Source: Helicobacter pylori NQ4053
GTDB lineage: Bacteria > Campylobacterota > Campylobacteria > Campylobacterales > Helicobacteraceae
DNA: 64,000 nucleotides
Assembly: GCF_000274605.1 (NCBI RefSeq)
Contig: NZ_AKNV01000006.1
Span: 186,001 to 250,000, forward strand
Direction: 5' to 3'
Shown here: piece after piece, positions 52,692 through 62,263 of the stretch
Position numbering within the stretch: position 1 is the stretch's first letter
Layout of the letters: every line of letters starts with the position of its first letter
Made by a program: the position numbers and the translations under genes
The notes under the pieces: model-generated
Seen by the model: the letters and a program-made list of their open reading frames with translations, nothing else
Told to the model about the DNA's origin: nothing
Databases searched by the model: none

Positions 52692-54821
52692 TTAGTAAGC
52701 GAACACGTAATTCAAATACACGCTATAGAGTCTGCGGTATTTGAGTTCGGCCCCCATGAAGGAATAGTAGTTCGTGTTAATGGTGGGGATTTTAAGCCCT
52801 AACTCAATCCCATGCTGAGCCACATGATCGCTGCCTTTTTTCTTAGATCTGGCTAAATTCATCCTCACTCCCATGTTGAATAAGAATTGGAAATTCGCCA
52901 CATTCAGTTTAGCGTTATAGACATTATTCACGGTGGCTAAATTCACATACTCAGAATTAAGCCATGAAGTGCCGGCTAACGCAATGCCTCCAAAAAGCCC
53001 CACAGAAAGCTTGTTGTTTTTGCCTAAGAAATTGGTGGCTTTATCGTTGATGAAGTTATAGAGGGCGTCCGCTCCAAAGCCATAAGTCCACACATCAGAA
53101 GCTGAGTTGAAAAAGCTGGATTTAATAAACGCATGGTTGTAATCAAAAAAGCCGTAGTATCTTGCGCCCCACTTTCTTTTTTGGCCAAAAAATTGTTTGT
53201 AGCCCACTTGAATACCGATCCCATTCATCGCGCCGTTGTTGGTTTGAGAGCTGACGATGCCCACTTTCCTAAAGGGGTTACGCCCTAACTCTTGGTTGAT
53301 GGTTTGGATTTGGTTGTAAGAATTTTGATTCAAGTAGTAGTTGGTTTCTATGCCTTGCGGGCTATAGGGGTTATTCTTTTTGCTCACCGCATTTTGCAAG
53401 CTTTGCGCGTTAGGGATGCTAGAGAGCGCAGTAGTGATGCTGTTATAGGTGTTGCCCAATTCGCTGTATCTGGATTTGAAATTCACCAAAGTGTCAGCGA
53501 TGTTTTCGGCTTGCTGTATCTGCTGTTCTTGAGTGCCAAAATGAGCGATGCTGTTGGTTAAATTCGTTATGGTTTCTTGCACATACGCGCAACCGGCCCC
53601 CCAAGTGTTAGAAGTTACCTGACCTGGATTGGTGCCCCTACGCTCACCCCCTTGCACTGCATAACACACCCCTAAAGAGTCTGATACAAAATTTTTAGGG
53701 ATTTTTTCAAAGTTTTTCACCACTTGTTCGGCTTGGTTTAAAATCTCTGCTTGGGCTTGAGCGTTTTTGAGCATGCTTTGAGCGAAGCTAGCGTCTGTGT
53801 AAGGGTTGAATGGTTTTCCAGTGTCCAGGTTGTTTTGATTTTGCGCATTTTCACTAACGATTTTACTTTGCGCGACAGCTTCTTGCGCGTTAGCGATCAT
53901 GCCTTGGATAGCGCTGATTTCATTCTTAAACATCCCGCACATTGTCCCATTGCCGCTTATCCCTTGCCAATAACCGCTACCACCATTCTGAAAGTTTGGG
54001 CATGCCTCATTTAGGGTAGTGATAATGATGCTCGCTTGTTTTAAAAGCTCTTGAGCGTTATTTTCTGTGTTGATATTTTCTGTTGTTGGTGTTGATGTTC
54101 CTTCATTCCACGAGGTTGAAATAGCTTTCCCATGACTCCATTGGTATATTAAAGGTTCATTTGGTCTGGCACCCGTTCTTTTGTCTCCATTGATAGTGAA
54201 ATCAAGTTTTGTAGTGGTGTTGCTTAAAACGGGAACCCCATCTCCATTAGATCCATTGGCTGTCAAAGCCTTTTGAATGATTTGATAGGCTTGATTGATT
54301 TTCGCATAATTTGCAGTGGATATAGGCCCACCATGTCCTGGCTCATAATACGAATTGCAAGTGATGGTCGTCGTATTTTGTCCTGGCACATTATGAAAAG
54401 TTTGGATACCTCCATTCGCGCTCTCGTTACTGCCAGGACCACAAGCAGTAAAAGCGTAGCTTGTAACTTGCCACAACCCCACCGCTGCATTCAACGCTAA
54501 AAGCACGGCTTGATAAGCCGGGGAATTGGTTTTGACATCAAGCAAATTCCTAGAGCTTGAGCCTAGATTATCCCTTGCGTCGTTAATCGCGCTCGGGTCA
54601 GCGGATAATTTGATAAGGTTGTTTAAGGTGCTGTATCTGGTTAAAAGATTGTTCAAACTTTCATACTTATCCGAAAGCTTTTGTATTTCTCCTGTGTTTG
54701 TTACCATTTGAGCGGCTTCACCGATTTGATAGCCCGCACTCATGTAAAAGCCGTCGTCTTCAGCGCTCAAAGTGGAAACCAAAAGCGAGCCTAAAGTTAA
54801 TGAAAGGATGTGTTTTTTCAT
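52692..54821 (-). CDS. babB: Bab-family outer-membrane adhesin, BabB-like with BabA-type leader
   Basis: A 709-residue Hop-family protein with a signal peptide MKKHILSLTLGSLLVSTLSA, then EDDGFYMSAGYQIGEAAQMV. The C-terminal ~300 residues (from NSIAHFGTQEQQIQQAENIA) are the conserved Bab barrel ending YLNYVFAY. From memory, the central part (CGPGSNESANGGIQTFHNVP, YAKINQAYQIIQKALTANG, QNGGSGYWQGISGNGTMC) fits BabB rather than BabA, while the signal peptide and first ~100 residues look BabA-like. BabB genes usually have a CT-repeat leader, and none is present here. It sits beside rpsR, one of the known bab loci. BabA binds Lewis b; BabB's ligand is not settled. Confidence 0.8.
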   Translation of the reverse strand: MKKHILSLTLGSLLVSTLSAEDDGFYMSAGYQIGEAAQMVTNTGEIQKLSDKYESLNNLLTRYSTLNNLIKLSADPSAINDARDNLGSSSRNLLDVKTNSPAYQAVLLALNAAVGLWQVTSYAFTACGPGSNESANGGIQTFHNVPGQNTTTITCNSYYEPGHGGPISTANYAKINQAYQIIQKALTANGSNGDGVPVLSNTTTKLDFTINGDKRTGARPNEPLIYQWSHGKAISTSWNEGTSTPTTENINTENNAQELLKQASIIITTLNEACPNFQNGGSGYWQGISGNGTMCGMFKNEISAIQGMIANAQEAVAQSKIVSENAQNQNNLDTGKPFNPYTDASFAQSMLKNAQAQAEILNQAEQVVKNFEKIPKNFVSDSLGVCYAVQGGERRGTNPGQVTSNTWGAGCAYVQETITNLTNSIAHFGTQEQQIQQAENIADTLVNFKSRYSELGNTYNSITTALSSIPNAQSLQNAVSKKNNPYSPQGIETNYYLNQNSYNQIQTINQELGRNPFRKVGIVSSQTNNGAMNGIGIQVGYKQFFGQKRKWGARYYGFFDYNHAFIKSSFFNSASDVWTYGFGADALYNFINDKATNFLGKNNKLSVGLFGGIALAGTSWLNSEYVNLATVNNVYNAKLNVANFQFLFNMGVRMNLARSKKKGSDHVAQHGIELGLKIPTINTNYYSFMGAELKYRRLYSVYLNYVFAY

Positions 54822-54898
54822 GTTTCTCCTTTTAAATTGAATTGTTAGGTAAGTCCTAAGTCCTATAAAAACATGAGATCTTATCGCAAGATTTCGTT

Positions 54899-54907
54899 AA
54901 TATAACA
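54899..54907 (-). promoter_or_regulatory. Adhesin promoter with extended -10
   Basis: The minus strand reads TGTTATATTA, an extended -10 (TGn-TATATT), 78 bases before the adhesin ATG. A T9 tract lies about 48 bases further upstream. Confidence 0.55.
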
Positions 54908-54951
54908 TGAATTGATAAGATTTTTGCGCTAATGGGGCGTTTTGTTGTTTC

Positions 54952-54960
54952 AAAAAAAAA
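54952..54960 (-). repeat. T9 homopolymer upstream of the adhesin promoter
   Basis: Nine Ts on the adhesin strand, next to CTTTTTTTTTGAAACAAC. Its distance from the -10 resembles the length-variable T tract that tunes sabA and other H. pylori adhesin promoters. Confidence 0.6.
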
Positions 54961-55082
54961 GTTTTTTGGTGTTTTGGAACCATTCTCAATTATTAAAAAG
55001 GTTTTAAAATTTGTTTTAATAGGGATAGCGGTAAAAATAAGAGTTTAGTTACTCGGTGGGATCGTTTTAGATTTGGCTGCAA

Positions 55083-55115
55083 GACTCTTAAGGGGGTATT
55101 TTAAAATAACATTCC
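55083..55115. repeat. Dispersed intergenic repeat, short copy C
   Basis: actcttaag-ggggtattttaaaataac is shared with 56721-56752 (ctcttaagg...gggtattttgaaataac). The rest of the 54908-55271 gap holds no gene; it is AT-rich with the adhesin promoter at one end. Confidence 0.45.
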
Positions 55116-55271
55116 CACTAATAACGCTTAAGAAATCACCGCTAAAATCAAGCTTTTTCATTTTGTTTTAAAAAATGCTTTTTGTCGTTTTTACCGCTAG
55201 CGCTCCATAAAAGCCAAGCCAAGATTAAATAAGATTAAAGGGCATGCCCCCTATTAGCCCTAATCAAAAAT

Positions 55272-55529
55272 TTAGTGCTGTTTAAAAGGGCTATCCACGA
55301 CCTTTTTCCTGTCCACAATGTAGGGGATTAAAGCCATGTGGCGGGCTCTTTTGATCGCCACTTCCACCCTCTCTTGCCACTTTTTGCTATTGCCTGTCAA
55401 CCTCCTTGGCATGATTTTATAGCGCTCTGATAGCGTGTGCTTGAGCATGTCTAAATCTTTATAGTCAATAAAGCTGATTTTAGCTTCAGTGTATTTGCAA
55501 TAGCGTTTTGAATAGCGTTTTCTTTCCAT
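55272..55529 (-). CDS. rpsR: 30S ribosomal protein S18
   Basis: S18 binds the 30S platform together with S6. The 85-residue protein has the family core [20 protein letters not shown] near residues 10-29 and [18 protein letters not shown] near residues 37-54. An AAGGAGACATT site precedes the ATG. It is the last gene of rpsF-ssb-rpsR and lies next to the bab locus. Confidence 0.97.
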   Translation of the reverse strand: MERKRYSKRYCKYTEAKISFIDYKDLDMLKHTLSERYKIMPRRLTGNSKKWQERVEVAIKRARHMALIPYIVDRKKVVDSPFKQH

Positions 55530-55551
55530 AATGTCTCCTTAATTTTAACCC

Positions 55552-56097
55552 TTAAAAGGGGATTTCTTCTTCATCAATATTGATTTCAGGCACGCTGTTT
55601 TGATACTTGGACGGCTGTGCCTGTAAATTCTCTTTAGCGTAAGCGTTTTGCGCATAGCTTTGGGCTTGGCTGAAAGGATCTTGGCTAGGAGCGTTATGAT
55701 TAGCGGGATAAGCGTTGTTGAAATTCTCATGCATTACACTATCTTGCATGGCGTTTGCTTGGGGATTGTCTGACTTTTTATCCATAAATTGCAACGAGTC
55801 CGCTGTGATAGTGTGGCGGGAATTTTTTTTGCCCGTTTGATCCATCCAGCTCTCATAAGTCAAACGCCCTTCTATCAAAACGCTTGAGCCCTTGCTTAAA
55901 TACTGGTTAGCGATTTCAGCCGTTCGCCCGAACAAACGAGCGTCTATGAAGCACACCTCTTCGCCTAGCGTGCCGTCTTGTTTTTTAAAACGCCTGCTTG
56001 TGGCTAAACCTATTGTAGCCGCAGCCGAACCGCTAGGCAAATATTTCAACTCCACATTCCTGGTCAAACGCCCTACCATAATCACTTTATTAAACAT
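55552..56097 (-). CDS. ssb: Single-stranded DNA-binding protein
   Basis: SSB coats single-stranded DNA in replication and repair. The 181-residue protein has the N-terminal OB fold ([20 protein letters not shown] near the start, with WMDQTGKK and aromatic DNA-stacking residues), a Gln/Asn-rich linker (residues ~115-165) and the acidic tail EEEIPF that recruits partner proteins. It lies between rpsF (9 bases) and rpsR (22 bases). Confidence 0.96.
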   Translation of the reverse strand: MFNKVIMVGRLTRNVELKYLPSGSAAATIGLATSRRFKKQDGTLGEEVCFIDARLFGRTAEIANQYLSKGSSVLIEGRLTYESWMDQTGKKNSRHTITADSLQFMDKKSDNPQANAMQDSVMHENFNNAYPANHNAPSQDPFSQAQSYAQNAYAKENLQAQPSKYQNSVPEINIDEEEIPF

Positions 56098-56106
56098 GAT
56101 AAGCCC

Positions 56107-56529
56107 TTATTCGCTATGAGATTCTACGCTTTCTGCTTCCTCTGTGTGGTGGGAATGCGCGGTTTTTTCGTGTTTTTCTTTGGCGTGTGATGGCTTTTTA
56201 TTAGCCCTATCCACTAACGCATGCCACGCTTCTACTTCTTTCTTGCTTTCGTATTTGATCACAATGAAACGCAACACATCTTCATTGATGCGATACAATC
56301 GTTCAAGCTCTAAGATCATTGACGGCTCTGCTTTGAAATACGCCACATAATAATAGCCTCTTTTGTGCTTTTTGATTTCATAAGCTAAATTACGCATGCC
56401 CATATCCAGGCTCGTTTCAATCACGCCGTGATGCTTAGTGATCACTTCTTTATAAAACTCAATTTTGGATTTAATCTCTTCTTCTACTAAAGTAGGTTTG
56501 AGAATAAACATCGTTTCATAATGCCTCAT
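56107..56529 (-). CDS. rpsF: 30S ribosomal protein S6
   Basis: S6 pairs with S18 on the 30S platform. The 140-residue product opens [19 protein letters not shown] and has the RNP-like core with [20 protein letters not shown] near residues 61-80. The C-terminus is a His/Glu/Lys-rich tail, longer than in E. coli before modification. CAAGGAGAATGG precedes the ATG. It is the first gene of the operon with ssb and rpsR. Confidence 0.96.
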   Translation of the reverse strand: MRHYETMFILKPTLVEEEIKSKIEFYKEVITKHHGVIETSLDMGMRNLAYEIKKHKRGYYYVAYFKAEPSMILELERLYRINEDVLRFIVIKYESKKEVEAWHALVDRANKKPSHAKEKHEKTAHSHHTEEAESVESHSE

Positions 56530-56595
56530 CCATTCTCCTTGTGGTTGTATAGCCCTTTTTTTTACTAAAAAAGAGCAAGGTCTAAAAAACTTTCA

Positions 56596-56601
56596 ATTAT
56601 A
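56596..56601 (-). promoter_or_regulatory. Candidate rpsF-ssb-rpsR promoter (-10)
   Basis: AAGGTATAATTG on the minus strand gives a perfect TATAAT, 67 bases before the rpsF ATG. Confidence 0.55.
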
Positions 56602-56664
56602 CCTTGCTTTCGCTTGTTTTTGGATTAAATGTTTCTCATCAAATATTGAAACTCAAAACTTTAT

Positions 56665-56795
56665 TCTTAATTTTTTAAAAAATGGGGTTTTTAACTTCAA
56701 TTTTTATAACAAAACTCATTCTCTTAAGGGGATAGGGGGTATTTTGAAATAACTCTCCCCCTTAACCCCCTTAAGTATCCCCTAACCCAAGAATA
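56665..56795. repeat. Dispersed intergenic repeat, copy B, with palindrome
   Basis: Shares ordered blocks with copy A (52190-52375). Inside, CTTAAGGGG (56723-56731) and CCCCTTAAG (56767-56775) form a 53-base palindrome-like unit with additional G/C runs between. It fills the 346-base gap between holA and the rpsF promoter; no gene is seen there. Confidence 0.5.
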
Positions 56796-56875
56796 CCGCT
56801 TTTTTAGTAAAGTTATCGCTTGCTTGACGCAAGCTCTTTTATTGTTAGATTATAAAAAATACCTTTCAGCATTTT

Positions 56876-57898
56876 TCAAGGGTTAATGATTTTTTGAATG
56901 GGGGTCAAATACAAAAAGCCCAATTCCTTTTGCCCTTGCATGCTTTGAAGGTGCCATAACCTAAAAATTTCAAAAACCCTCTTATAGCCGGCTTCTTTCA
57001 AACGCAGGGCGTTTTTAGCGTAATTTTCAGCAATTTCTTTAGGAGGAGCGTAGCCTAAAACCTCTTTAGCGTCCATTAAACCGGTCGTTTTAATGTGGGC
57101 GAAAAATAAAAAAAGCTGGTAAAAATACCGCTCTAACCCCCTTAAAATATCCGCATCCTTTTTGCCCTCTTTTAACAAATAGTCATAAATATCAAGCACG
57201 CTTTTTTTCAAAAAAAGCCCTAAAATGAGCTTTTGCAAATCCATATCCCCCGCATTGGAGCTTAATTCTTGAATGTCTTCTAAAGTGATGGGTGTATTTA
57301 AAACCGCTAGCTTGTCTAAATCGTTAAACGAAATGCCTAAATCTTCGTTATTGGTTTCAAAAAGAGCGTTTAAAAGATGGCTGCTGATGTCTAAATGTAA
57401 AACATTAGCCCTTTCTTGCAAGAATTTCAAACTCTCCCAAGCTTTAGGGGTAAAAAAGCGCGCGCAGATCGCTTCATCTTTCAAGGGGCTTTTTTGGAAA
57501 AATTTAACGATAGCATCGCTAGTGTATTTGTATTTGGTGGTGTCGCTTTTAGCATTATAAAGCCCTATGATAAGCCTGTTATGGCTAGGCCGCTCTAAAG
57601 CTTTTAAAAAAAGATTGATATCATTTTCTTTAAATTTCTTATGCAGCGCAAAATCCAGTTTTAAAATGACTAAACTGCTCCCTCCAAATAAAGAATCCTG
57701 CTCTAAAAGGGTCGCAATTTGGCTTTTTTCATAATCGCTCGCATAAAAAAGCGAAGTTTCTGTGTCAGGGTTATTGCGTTTAAAAAGCGAGCCAATCGTT
57801 TGAATATAATAATGGATAAAAAAATCAAACTCCCCATACAAAAACACCGCTTTGGGGAGTCGTTGTTTCAAATAATTATCCAAATCTTTACGATACAT
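56876..57898 (-). CDS. holA: DNA polymerase III delta subunit
   Basis: The delta subunit opens the beta sliding clamp. The 340-residue protein is typical in length. It starts MYRKDLDNYLKQRLPKAVFL, matching the HolA opening with FLYGEFDFFI, and has the clamp-contact segment SLFGGSSLVILKLD near residue 70. The C-terminal helical domain contains ILRGLERYFYQLFLF. It overlaps the end of rnr by eleven bases, so they are coupled. It is the last gene of the oppA-to-holA run. Confidence 0.85.
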   Translation of the reverse strand: MYRKDLDNYLKQRLPKAVFLYGEFDFFIHYYIQTIGSLFKRNNPDTETSLFYASDYEKSQIATLLEQDSLFGGSSLVILKLDFALHKKFKENDINLFLKALERPSHNRLIIGLYNAKSDTTKYKYTSDAIVKFFQKSPLKDEAICARFFTPKAWESLKFLQERANVLHLDISSHLLNALFETNNEDLGISFNDLDKLAVLNTPITLEDIQELSSNAGDMDLQKLILGLFLKKSVLDIYDYLLKEGKKDADILRGLERYFYQLFLFFAHIKTTGLMDAKEVLGYAPPKEIAENYAKNALRLKEAGYKRVFEIFRLWHLQSMQGQKELGFLYLTPIQKIINP

Positions 57899-59822
57899 GC
57901 TCTTTAATCCTTTCTGTGATTTCGCCCCTAACTTGCCCTAAAATCAAATCCGCATGCGTGATTGTAACGCACACTTTTTCTAAAGGCTTAAAAACCTTGT
58001 TCGTTTTGACTAAAACTTTAAGCCCTATAAATTCTTTTAACCCCACCACCACCCAATCTTTAACCTCTAAAACCACGCCCAAAAATTCTTTTTCTAAAAA
58101 CTCTAAAGCTAAGCGAGCGAATTTGCGCTTGATGAAATCCCTTTCAATCAAAGCGGTCTTTTTTTGTAAAGCGTTCAATTCAGAGCATAATTCAGGCGTT
58201 TCTTCTAACAAATACGAGCAGCCTTTAGCTTGATAAAACAACAATTCTTTTAAAAGCCTGTGTAAGGCTAGATCGCTGTATCGTCTAATGGGCGAAGTGA
58301 AATGCGTATAGCTGGCAAACCCCAAACCAAAATGGCTTTCTTGTATGGGGCTATAAAGGGCTAAATTTTGAGACTTGATGATTAAGCGTGAAATTTCTCT
58401 TTCTATACTCTTTTCTTTGGCTGTCTTTAAAGCATGCTCTAAAAAAGGAAAAAAGCCCATGTTTTTAGGGTGCACAATCTCATAATCAAAAAGCTTGTCG
58501 CAAAGGCGTTTTTGCTGCTCCAAACTTGGCTCTTTGTGGGTGCGGTATATCCCCTTATTGTGAAAATGCTCATCTAATAACCTCGCGCTAGATTGGTTGG
58601 CTAAGAGCATGGCTTCTTCTATAAGGGTGTGCGCATCGCTTTCTTTTTCTGTTTCAATTTTTTCTATACGCCCTTCTTTGTTTAAATACAGCTTGTTTTC
58701 AAACGAATTGAAATTAAACCCTTTTTTTAAACGCTCCTTTTTTAACTTTAAAGCCACCTCTAAAAACCCCAAAAGGCTTTGTTGCAAATCTTTATCCAAC
58801 GAGCTTTGTCGGGTATTTAAAAAATGATTGATTTCTTCATAAACGCAATTAGCCCTAACTTCAATAACGCCTTGAAATAATCGGGCGTTTTTCAAATCGT
58901 CTAAAGGGATTTCATACACTAAAGCCAGGCGTTTTTCAAACGCTTTTAATGAGCATGCCCCTTGAGACAAACTCAAAGGAAGCATGGGATAGACGCTGTT
59001 AGGGAAATACACGCTAAAGCCCCTAAGCCTAGCTTCTTTATCCAAACTGGAATGTTTCGGCACAAATTCGCTCACATCAGCAACCGCCACAAACAAAACC
59101 CTTTTTTCTTGGTCATAAAAGATCGCATCGTCAAAATCTTTAGCGTCTTTGGGGTCAATGGTGATAAAAGGGATGTGAGAATAATTGATCCTGTCTTTAA
59201 AATCGCTCGCTTTGAGTTGTGCGTAATATTGCGCTAAATTCAAGCAATCTTTTGAAAAATCCTTCACCCTGTCAAAAAGGCTCAAAGAAAGGTTTTCATC
59301 TATTAAAGGGTCTTCTAAAGCCCCTAAAATTTCGCTGATTTCACGCTTTTTAAGATCGATCTTCACCACGCAATGCCTAGGCAATTCTAATAAGGATTTT
59401 TGGCTGTGCTTTAAAGAAACAGGTTTTTTAAAAGGCTCTTTAAAAGGGATAGCCACAATCTGGTTTTTTTCTTTAGCCAAGTAAGCTATCATCGTGTCTT
59501 GTGTATCAAAAAGAGCGGCTTTAAAAAAGGCTATGGGGCGTTTTTTAGAACATTCTATTTGGCATAAAATCAAAGCGTCTGTTTTAAAAGATGGGGGTAA
59601 ATTTTTGATTAAAGGGTCTTTGGGGTAATTTTTCGCTAAAGAAATGAAAAACGCCTTATTTTTTACCCTTTCAATCTTGCCTATATCAAAGCCTTCTTTT
59701 AAAAAATAGCGATCCTTGTTTGATCGAAGCGCTTCTTTTAAAACACCCTTTTCTACTAGGGGGGCGAATCGCTTAGGGATCTTTTTAACCCCAAAAAACA
59801 GGCTTCTTAAAAACCCTTGCAT
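57888..59822 (-). CDS. rnr: Ribonuclease R (RNB-family exoribonuclease)
   Basis: RNase R digests structured RNA 3' to 5'. At 644 residues it is short for RNase R (813 in E. coli); the N-terminal helix-turn-helix and part of the cold-shock region are reduced. The RNB catalytic block HIPFITIDPKDAKDFDDAIF lies near residues 213-232, with the magnesium-binding aspartates, and YTHFTSPIRRYSDLALHRLL near residues 503-522. A C-terminal S1-like domain is present. The ATG at 59822 shares a base with the aroE stop; a TTG three bases earlier is less likely. Confidence 0.9.
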   Translation of the reverse strand: MQGFLRSLFFGVKKIPKRFAPLVEKGVLKEALRSNKDRYFLKEGFDIGKIERVKNKAFFISLAKNYPKDPLIKNLPPSFKTDALILCQIECSKKRPIAFFKAALFDTQDTMIAYLAKEKNQIVAIPFKEPFKKPVSLKHSQKSLLELPRHCVVKIDLKKREISEILGALEDPLIDENLSLSLFDRVKDFSKDCLNLAQYYAQLKASDFKDRINYSHIPFITIDPKDAKDFDDAIFYDQEKRVLFVAVADVSEFVPKHSSLDKEARLRGFSVYFPNSVYPMLPLSLSQGACSLKAFEKRLALVYEIPLDDLKNARLFQGVIEVRANCVYEEINHFLNTRQSSLDKDLQQSLLGFLEVALKLKKERLKKGFNFNSFENKLYLNKEGRIEKIETEKESDAHTLIEEAMLLANQSSARLLDEHFHNKGIYRTHKEPSLEQQKRLCDKLFDYEIVHPKNMGFFPFLEHALKTAKEKSIEREISRLIIKSQNLALYSPIQESHFGLGFASYTHFTSPIRRYSDLALHRLLKELLFYQAKGCSYLLEETPELCSELNALQKKTALIERDFIKRKFARLALEFLEKEFLGVVLEVKDWVVVGLKEFIGLKVLVKTNKVFKPLEKVCVTITHADLILGQVRGEITERIKEHVS

Positions 59823-60613
59823 CAAAAAACACTTCGCATGACTTCAAACGCCTTTGAATAAGGGATTTGAGAAGCGCTGAATTTTTCAAAACTTAAAGCA
59901 GCTTGATAGATGAGCATGTCTTTTCCGTCTTGAAAAGGGGTTTTTAACTCTTTAGCCAGAGATAAAAAGGGCGTTAAAAACCCATACGCTAAATCATAAG
60001 CGAGCTTGCCCTCTTTAAAATACCCTTTCAAAACCTCTTTATTCAAAGGCAATTCGTTATTTAAACTCGCTGAAGTGGCGTTAATGATCAAATCAAAAGC
60101 GCTTTTAGGAGGCTCCATGAAACAATCACAGCCCAAGCGTTGGAAAAAATCCAATCCCCTAGAAGAGCGGTTTAACACGCTCACCTTTAAGCCTTGTTTT
60201 TTCAATTCGCACGCTAGGGCTTTAGCGCTCCCCCCAGAGCCTAAAATCAAAGCGTTTTGATAGTTTTTTTGCTTTAAAGAAAGATAAAACCCTAAAGCGT
60301 CGGTATTGTAACCCACAAGCTCATCATTTTCTAAAACAAGCGTATTGACCGCTCCGCATTCAAGCGCGATACCTTTGATCTTATCGCAAATTTGAAACGC
60401 CCTTTCTTTAAAGGGTAAGGTTACATTAGCCCCACTCAATCCCAAATGCAAAAACTCGCTTTTGATGTGGCTTTCTAAAGGGAGTAATATGGGGTGGTAA
60501 TGCCCCAAAAACCCTAATTCTTTTTGAAAAGTTAAAAAACAAGCGTTATGGATTAAGGGCGATTTGGAATGTTTAATGGGATTTCCAAAAACCCCAAAAG
60601 ATTTTAATTTCAT
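59822..60613 (-). CDS. aroE: Shikimate dehydrogenase
   Basis: AroE reduces 3-dehydroshikimate with NADPH in aromatic amino acid synthesis. The 263-residue enzyme has the substrate-binding [15 protein letters not shown] near residues 9-23, catalytic Lys and Asp in [11 protein letters not shown] near residue 63 and [11 protein letters not shown] near 103. The NADP loop [17 protein letters not shown] lies near residues 115-131. Its stop shares one base with the rnr start. It lies eight bases after the SH3-domain gene. Confidence 0.96.
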   Translation of the reverse strand: MKLKSFGVFGNPIKHSKSPLIHNACFLTFQKELGFLGHYHPILLPLESHIKSEFLHLGLSGANVTLPFKERAFQICDKIKGIALECGAVNTLVLENDELVGYNTDALGFYLSLKQKNYQNALILGSGGSAKALACELKKQGLKVSVLNRSSRGLDFFQRLGCDCFMEPPKSAFDLIINATSASLNNELPLNKEVLKGYFKEGKLAYDLAYGFLTPFLSLAKELKTPFQDGKDMLIYQAALSFEKFSASQIPYSKAFEVMRSVF

Positions 60614-60620
60614 TATTCTT

Positions 60621-61208
60621 TCATTCAGCCTTTTTTAAAAGTTTTAAAAACACATAACCCTTTGTTTTATTAGAAAATTCAATTTCAGCCCAATCGTTTT
60701 GGATTTCTAAAACCTTCACGCTTTTATTTTTTAAAAGCAATCCCAAGATTTTACCTTTTGTGCTAGGAAAAGCACGCACATTCACGCCACTGACTGCGAC
60801 TTTATACTCTAAAGGTTTTTTTCCCATTGTAGAGATTGTAGGGGCTTTTTGGTTGTTTTGAACGGGCGGGACGCTGTTTTGTTTAGACTCGTTTTCTTTT
60901 TCTTGCTCTTGTTTAGTTTCTTGTTTAGTTTCTTTTTCTTGTGCGGTCGTTTCTAAAGGCAAAGGAGGGTCTTTGGTAGGGTTTTCTTCTGTGGCGGTTG
61001 TGGTTGCGTTGGATTCTTCTTTAGGCGAAAGCGCGCTGTTTTGAGACTCTGTCTCGGTTTTTTCTGCATTTGGGCTTATTGGAGCGCTGTCTTTTTTCAC
61101 ATAAAAACCAAGCGTAGCATGCGCTAAAGCATACAACAACATGAACGCTAAAACCACCAAAAAAGGCCGCATAAAAAGTTTTAAAGAAGATTTCATCTCA
61201 GTTTTCAT
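60621..61208 (-). CDS. Membrane-anchored bacterial SH3-domain protein
   Basis: A 195-residue protein starting at the ATG at 61208 behind GAGGGCAGGA (a TTG at 61220 is in frame). It has an N-terminal hydrophobic anchor ([20 protein letters not shown]), a long Glu/Thr/Pro/Gln-rich linker with repeated KETKQE-type segments, and a C-terminal SH3_3-type domain: [20 protein letters not shown] near residues 129-148 and [19 protein letters not shown] near the end. It is likely anchored in the inner membrane and reaches into the periplasm, perhaps to peptidoglycan. The exact partner is unknown. It lies between oppB and aroE. Confidence 0.7.
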   Translation of the reverse strand: MKTEMKSSLKLFMRPFLVVLAFMLLYALAHATLGFYVKKDSAPISPNAEKTETESQNSALSPKEESNATTTATEENPTKDPPLPLETTAQEKETKQETKQEQEKENESKQNSVPPVQNNQKAPTISTMGKKPLEYKVAVSGVNVRAFPSTKGKILGLLLKNKSVKVLEIQNDWAEIEFSNKTKGYVFLKLLKKAE

Positions 61209-61216
61209 TCCTGCCC

Positions 61217-62263
61217 TCAACGCTTTTCAAAATCAATCCTAGGGTCAATCACCACGCAGAGCAAATCGCTTATCAAACTCGCTACCAAACCCAAAAGCGT
61301 GAAAATATAAAGCGAACCAAACACGACAGGATAATCCCTACTCACAATGCTTTCATACCCTAAAAGCCCTAACCCATCCAGGCTAAAAACAATCTCTATG
61401 AGTAAACTTGAGCTAAAAAACATGCCTAAAAAAGCTTGCGGAAAACCCGCCACCACTAACAAAATCGCATTGCGGAACACATGTGCATAAAAAATACGCC
61501 CCACTGAACAGCCCTTAGCCTTAGCGCTCACCACATAAAGTTTGCCCATTTCATCTAAAAAGGAGTTTTTCACTAAAAGCGTGAGGCTTGCAAAACCCCC
61601 CAAAGAAATGCAAAGAACGGGCAAGGTGATATGCCATAAATAATCCTTGATTTTACCTAACGCGCTCAAACTTTCAAAATTATCGCTCACTAGCCCTTTT
61701 AAAGGGAACCAGTGCCAATAATTCCCTCCAGCAAAAAACACGATCAACACCACCGCAAACAAAAAGGCCGGGATAGCGTTAGCGACAATGATCACCACGC
61801 TGCTTAGCACGTCTAAAGGCTCGTTATTGCGTTTGGCTTTAAAAATCCCTAAAGGGATAGAAATAAGATAGATCAAAAGCGTGCTAAAAAGCCCTAAAGA
61901 AATGGATACCGGCAATTTTTCCTTAATCAAATCTATCACCTTAATCTGGCGATAAAAGCTCTCCCCAAAATCAAATTGCAGGTATTTTTTGAGCATGAGA
62001 AGATAGCGCTCCCCTATAGGCTTGTCAAAACCATAGAGTTTTTTTAAATTTTCTAACAAATCGCTCTCCAACCCTTGAGACGCCCTATACGAACGCTCTT
62101 TAACAACGCCTTGAATCTCTTTGGACTGCGTGTTATTGATTTTAGCCATCATCTGCTCTATAGGGCCTCCAGGAGCCGATTGGATCAGAAAGAAATTAAT
62201 CGTCATGATGGCTAATAAAGTGGGGATGATCAAAAGCAAGCGTTTAAGAATGTAAGCAATCAT
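61217..62263 (-). CDS. oppB: Oligopeptide/dipeptide ABC transporter permease OppB
   Basis: An inner-membrane permease of the peptide/nickel ABC family. The ATG at 62263 ([20 protein letters not shown]) overlaps the oppA stop by four bases and gives 348 residues; an upstream in-frame extension is unlikely. It has six hydrophobic helices. The EAA loop for the ATPase contact reads [20 protein letters not shown] near residues 236-255. [11 protein letters not shown] near residue 32 is typical of the family. Its ATPase and second permease genes are not in the window. Confidence 0.92.
   Translation of the reverse strand: MIAYILKRLLLIIPTLLAIMTINFFLIQSAPGGPIEQMMAKINNTQSKEIQGVVKERSYRASQGLESDLLENLKKLYGFDKPIGERYLLMLKKYLQFDFGESFYRQIKVIDLIKEKLPVSISLGLFSTLLIYLISIPLGIFKAKRNNEPLDVLSSVVIIVANAIPAFLFAVVLIVFFAGGNYWHWFPLKGLVSDNFESLSALGKIKDYLWHITLPVLCISLGGFASLTLLVKNSFLDEMGKLYVVSAKAKGCSVGRIFYAHVFRNAILLVVAGFPQAFLGMFFSSSLLIEIVFSLDGLGLLGYESIVSRDYPVVFGSLYIFTLLGLVASLISDLLCVVIDPRIDFEKR

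Noticed and set aside
53292..53561. Plus-strand open frame opposite the Bab barrel
   Set aside because: Antisense shadow of a conserved repeat-rich coding region.
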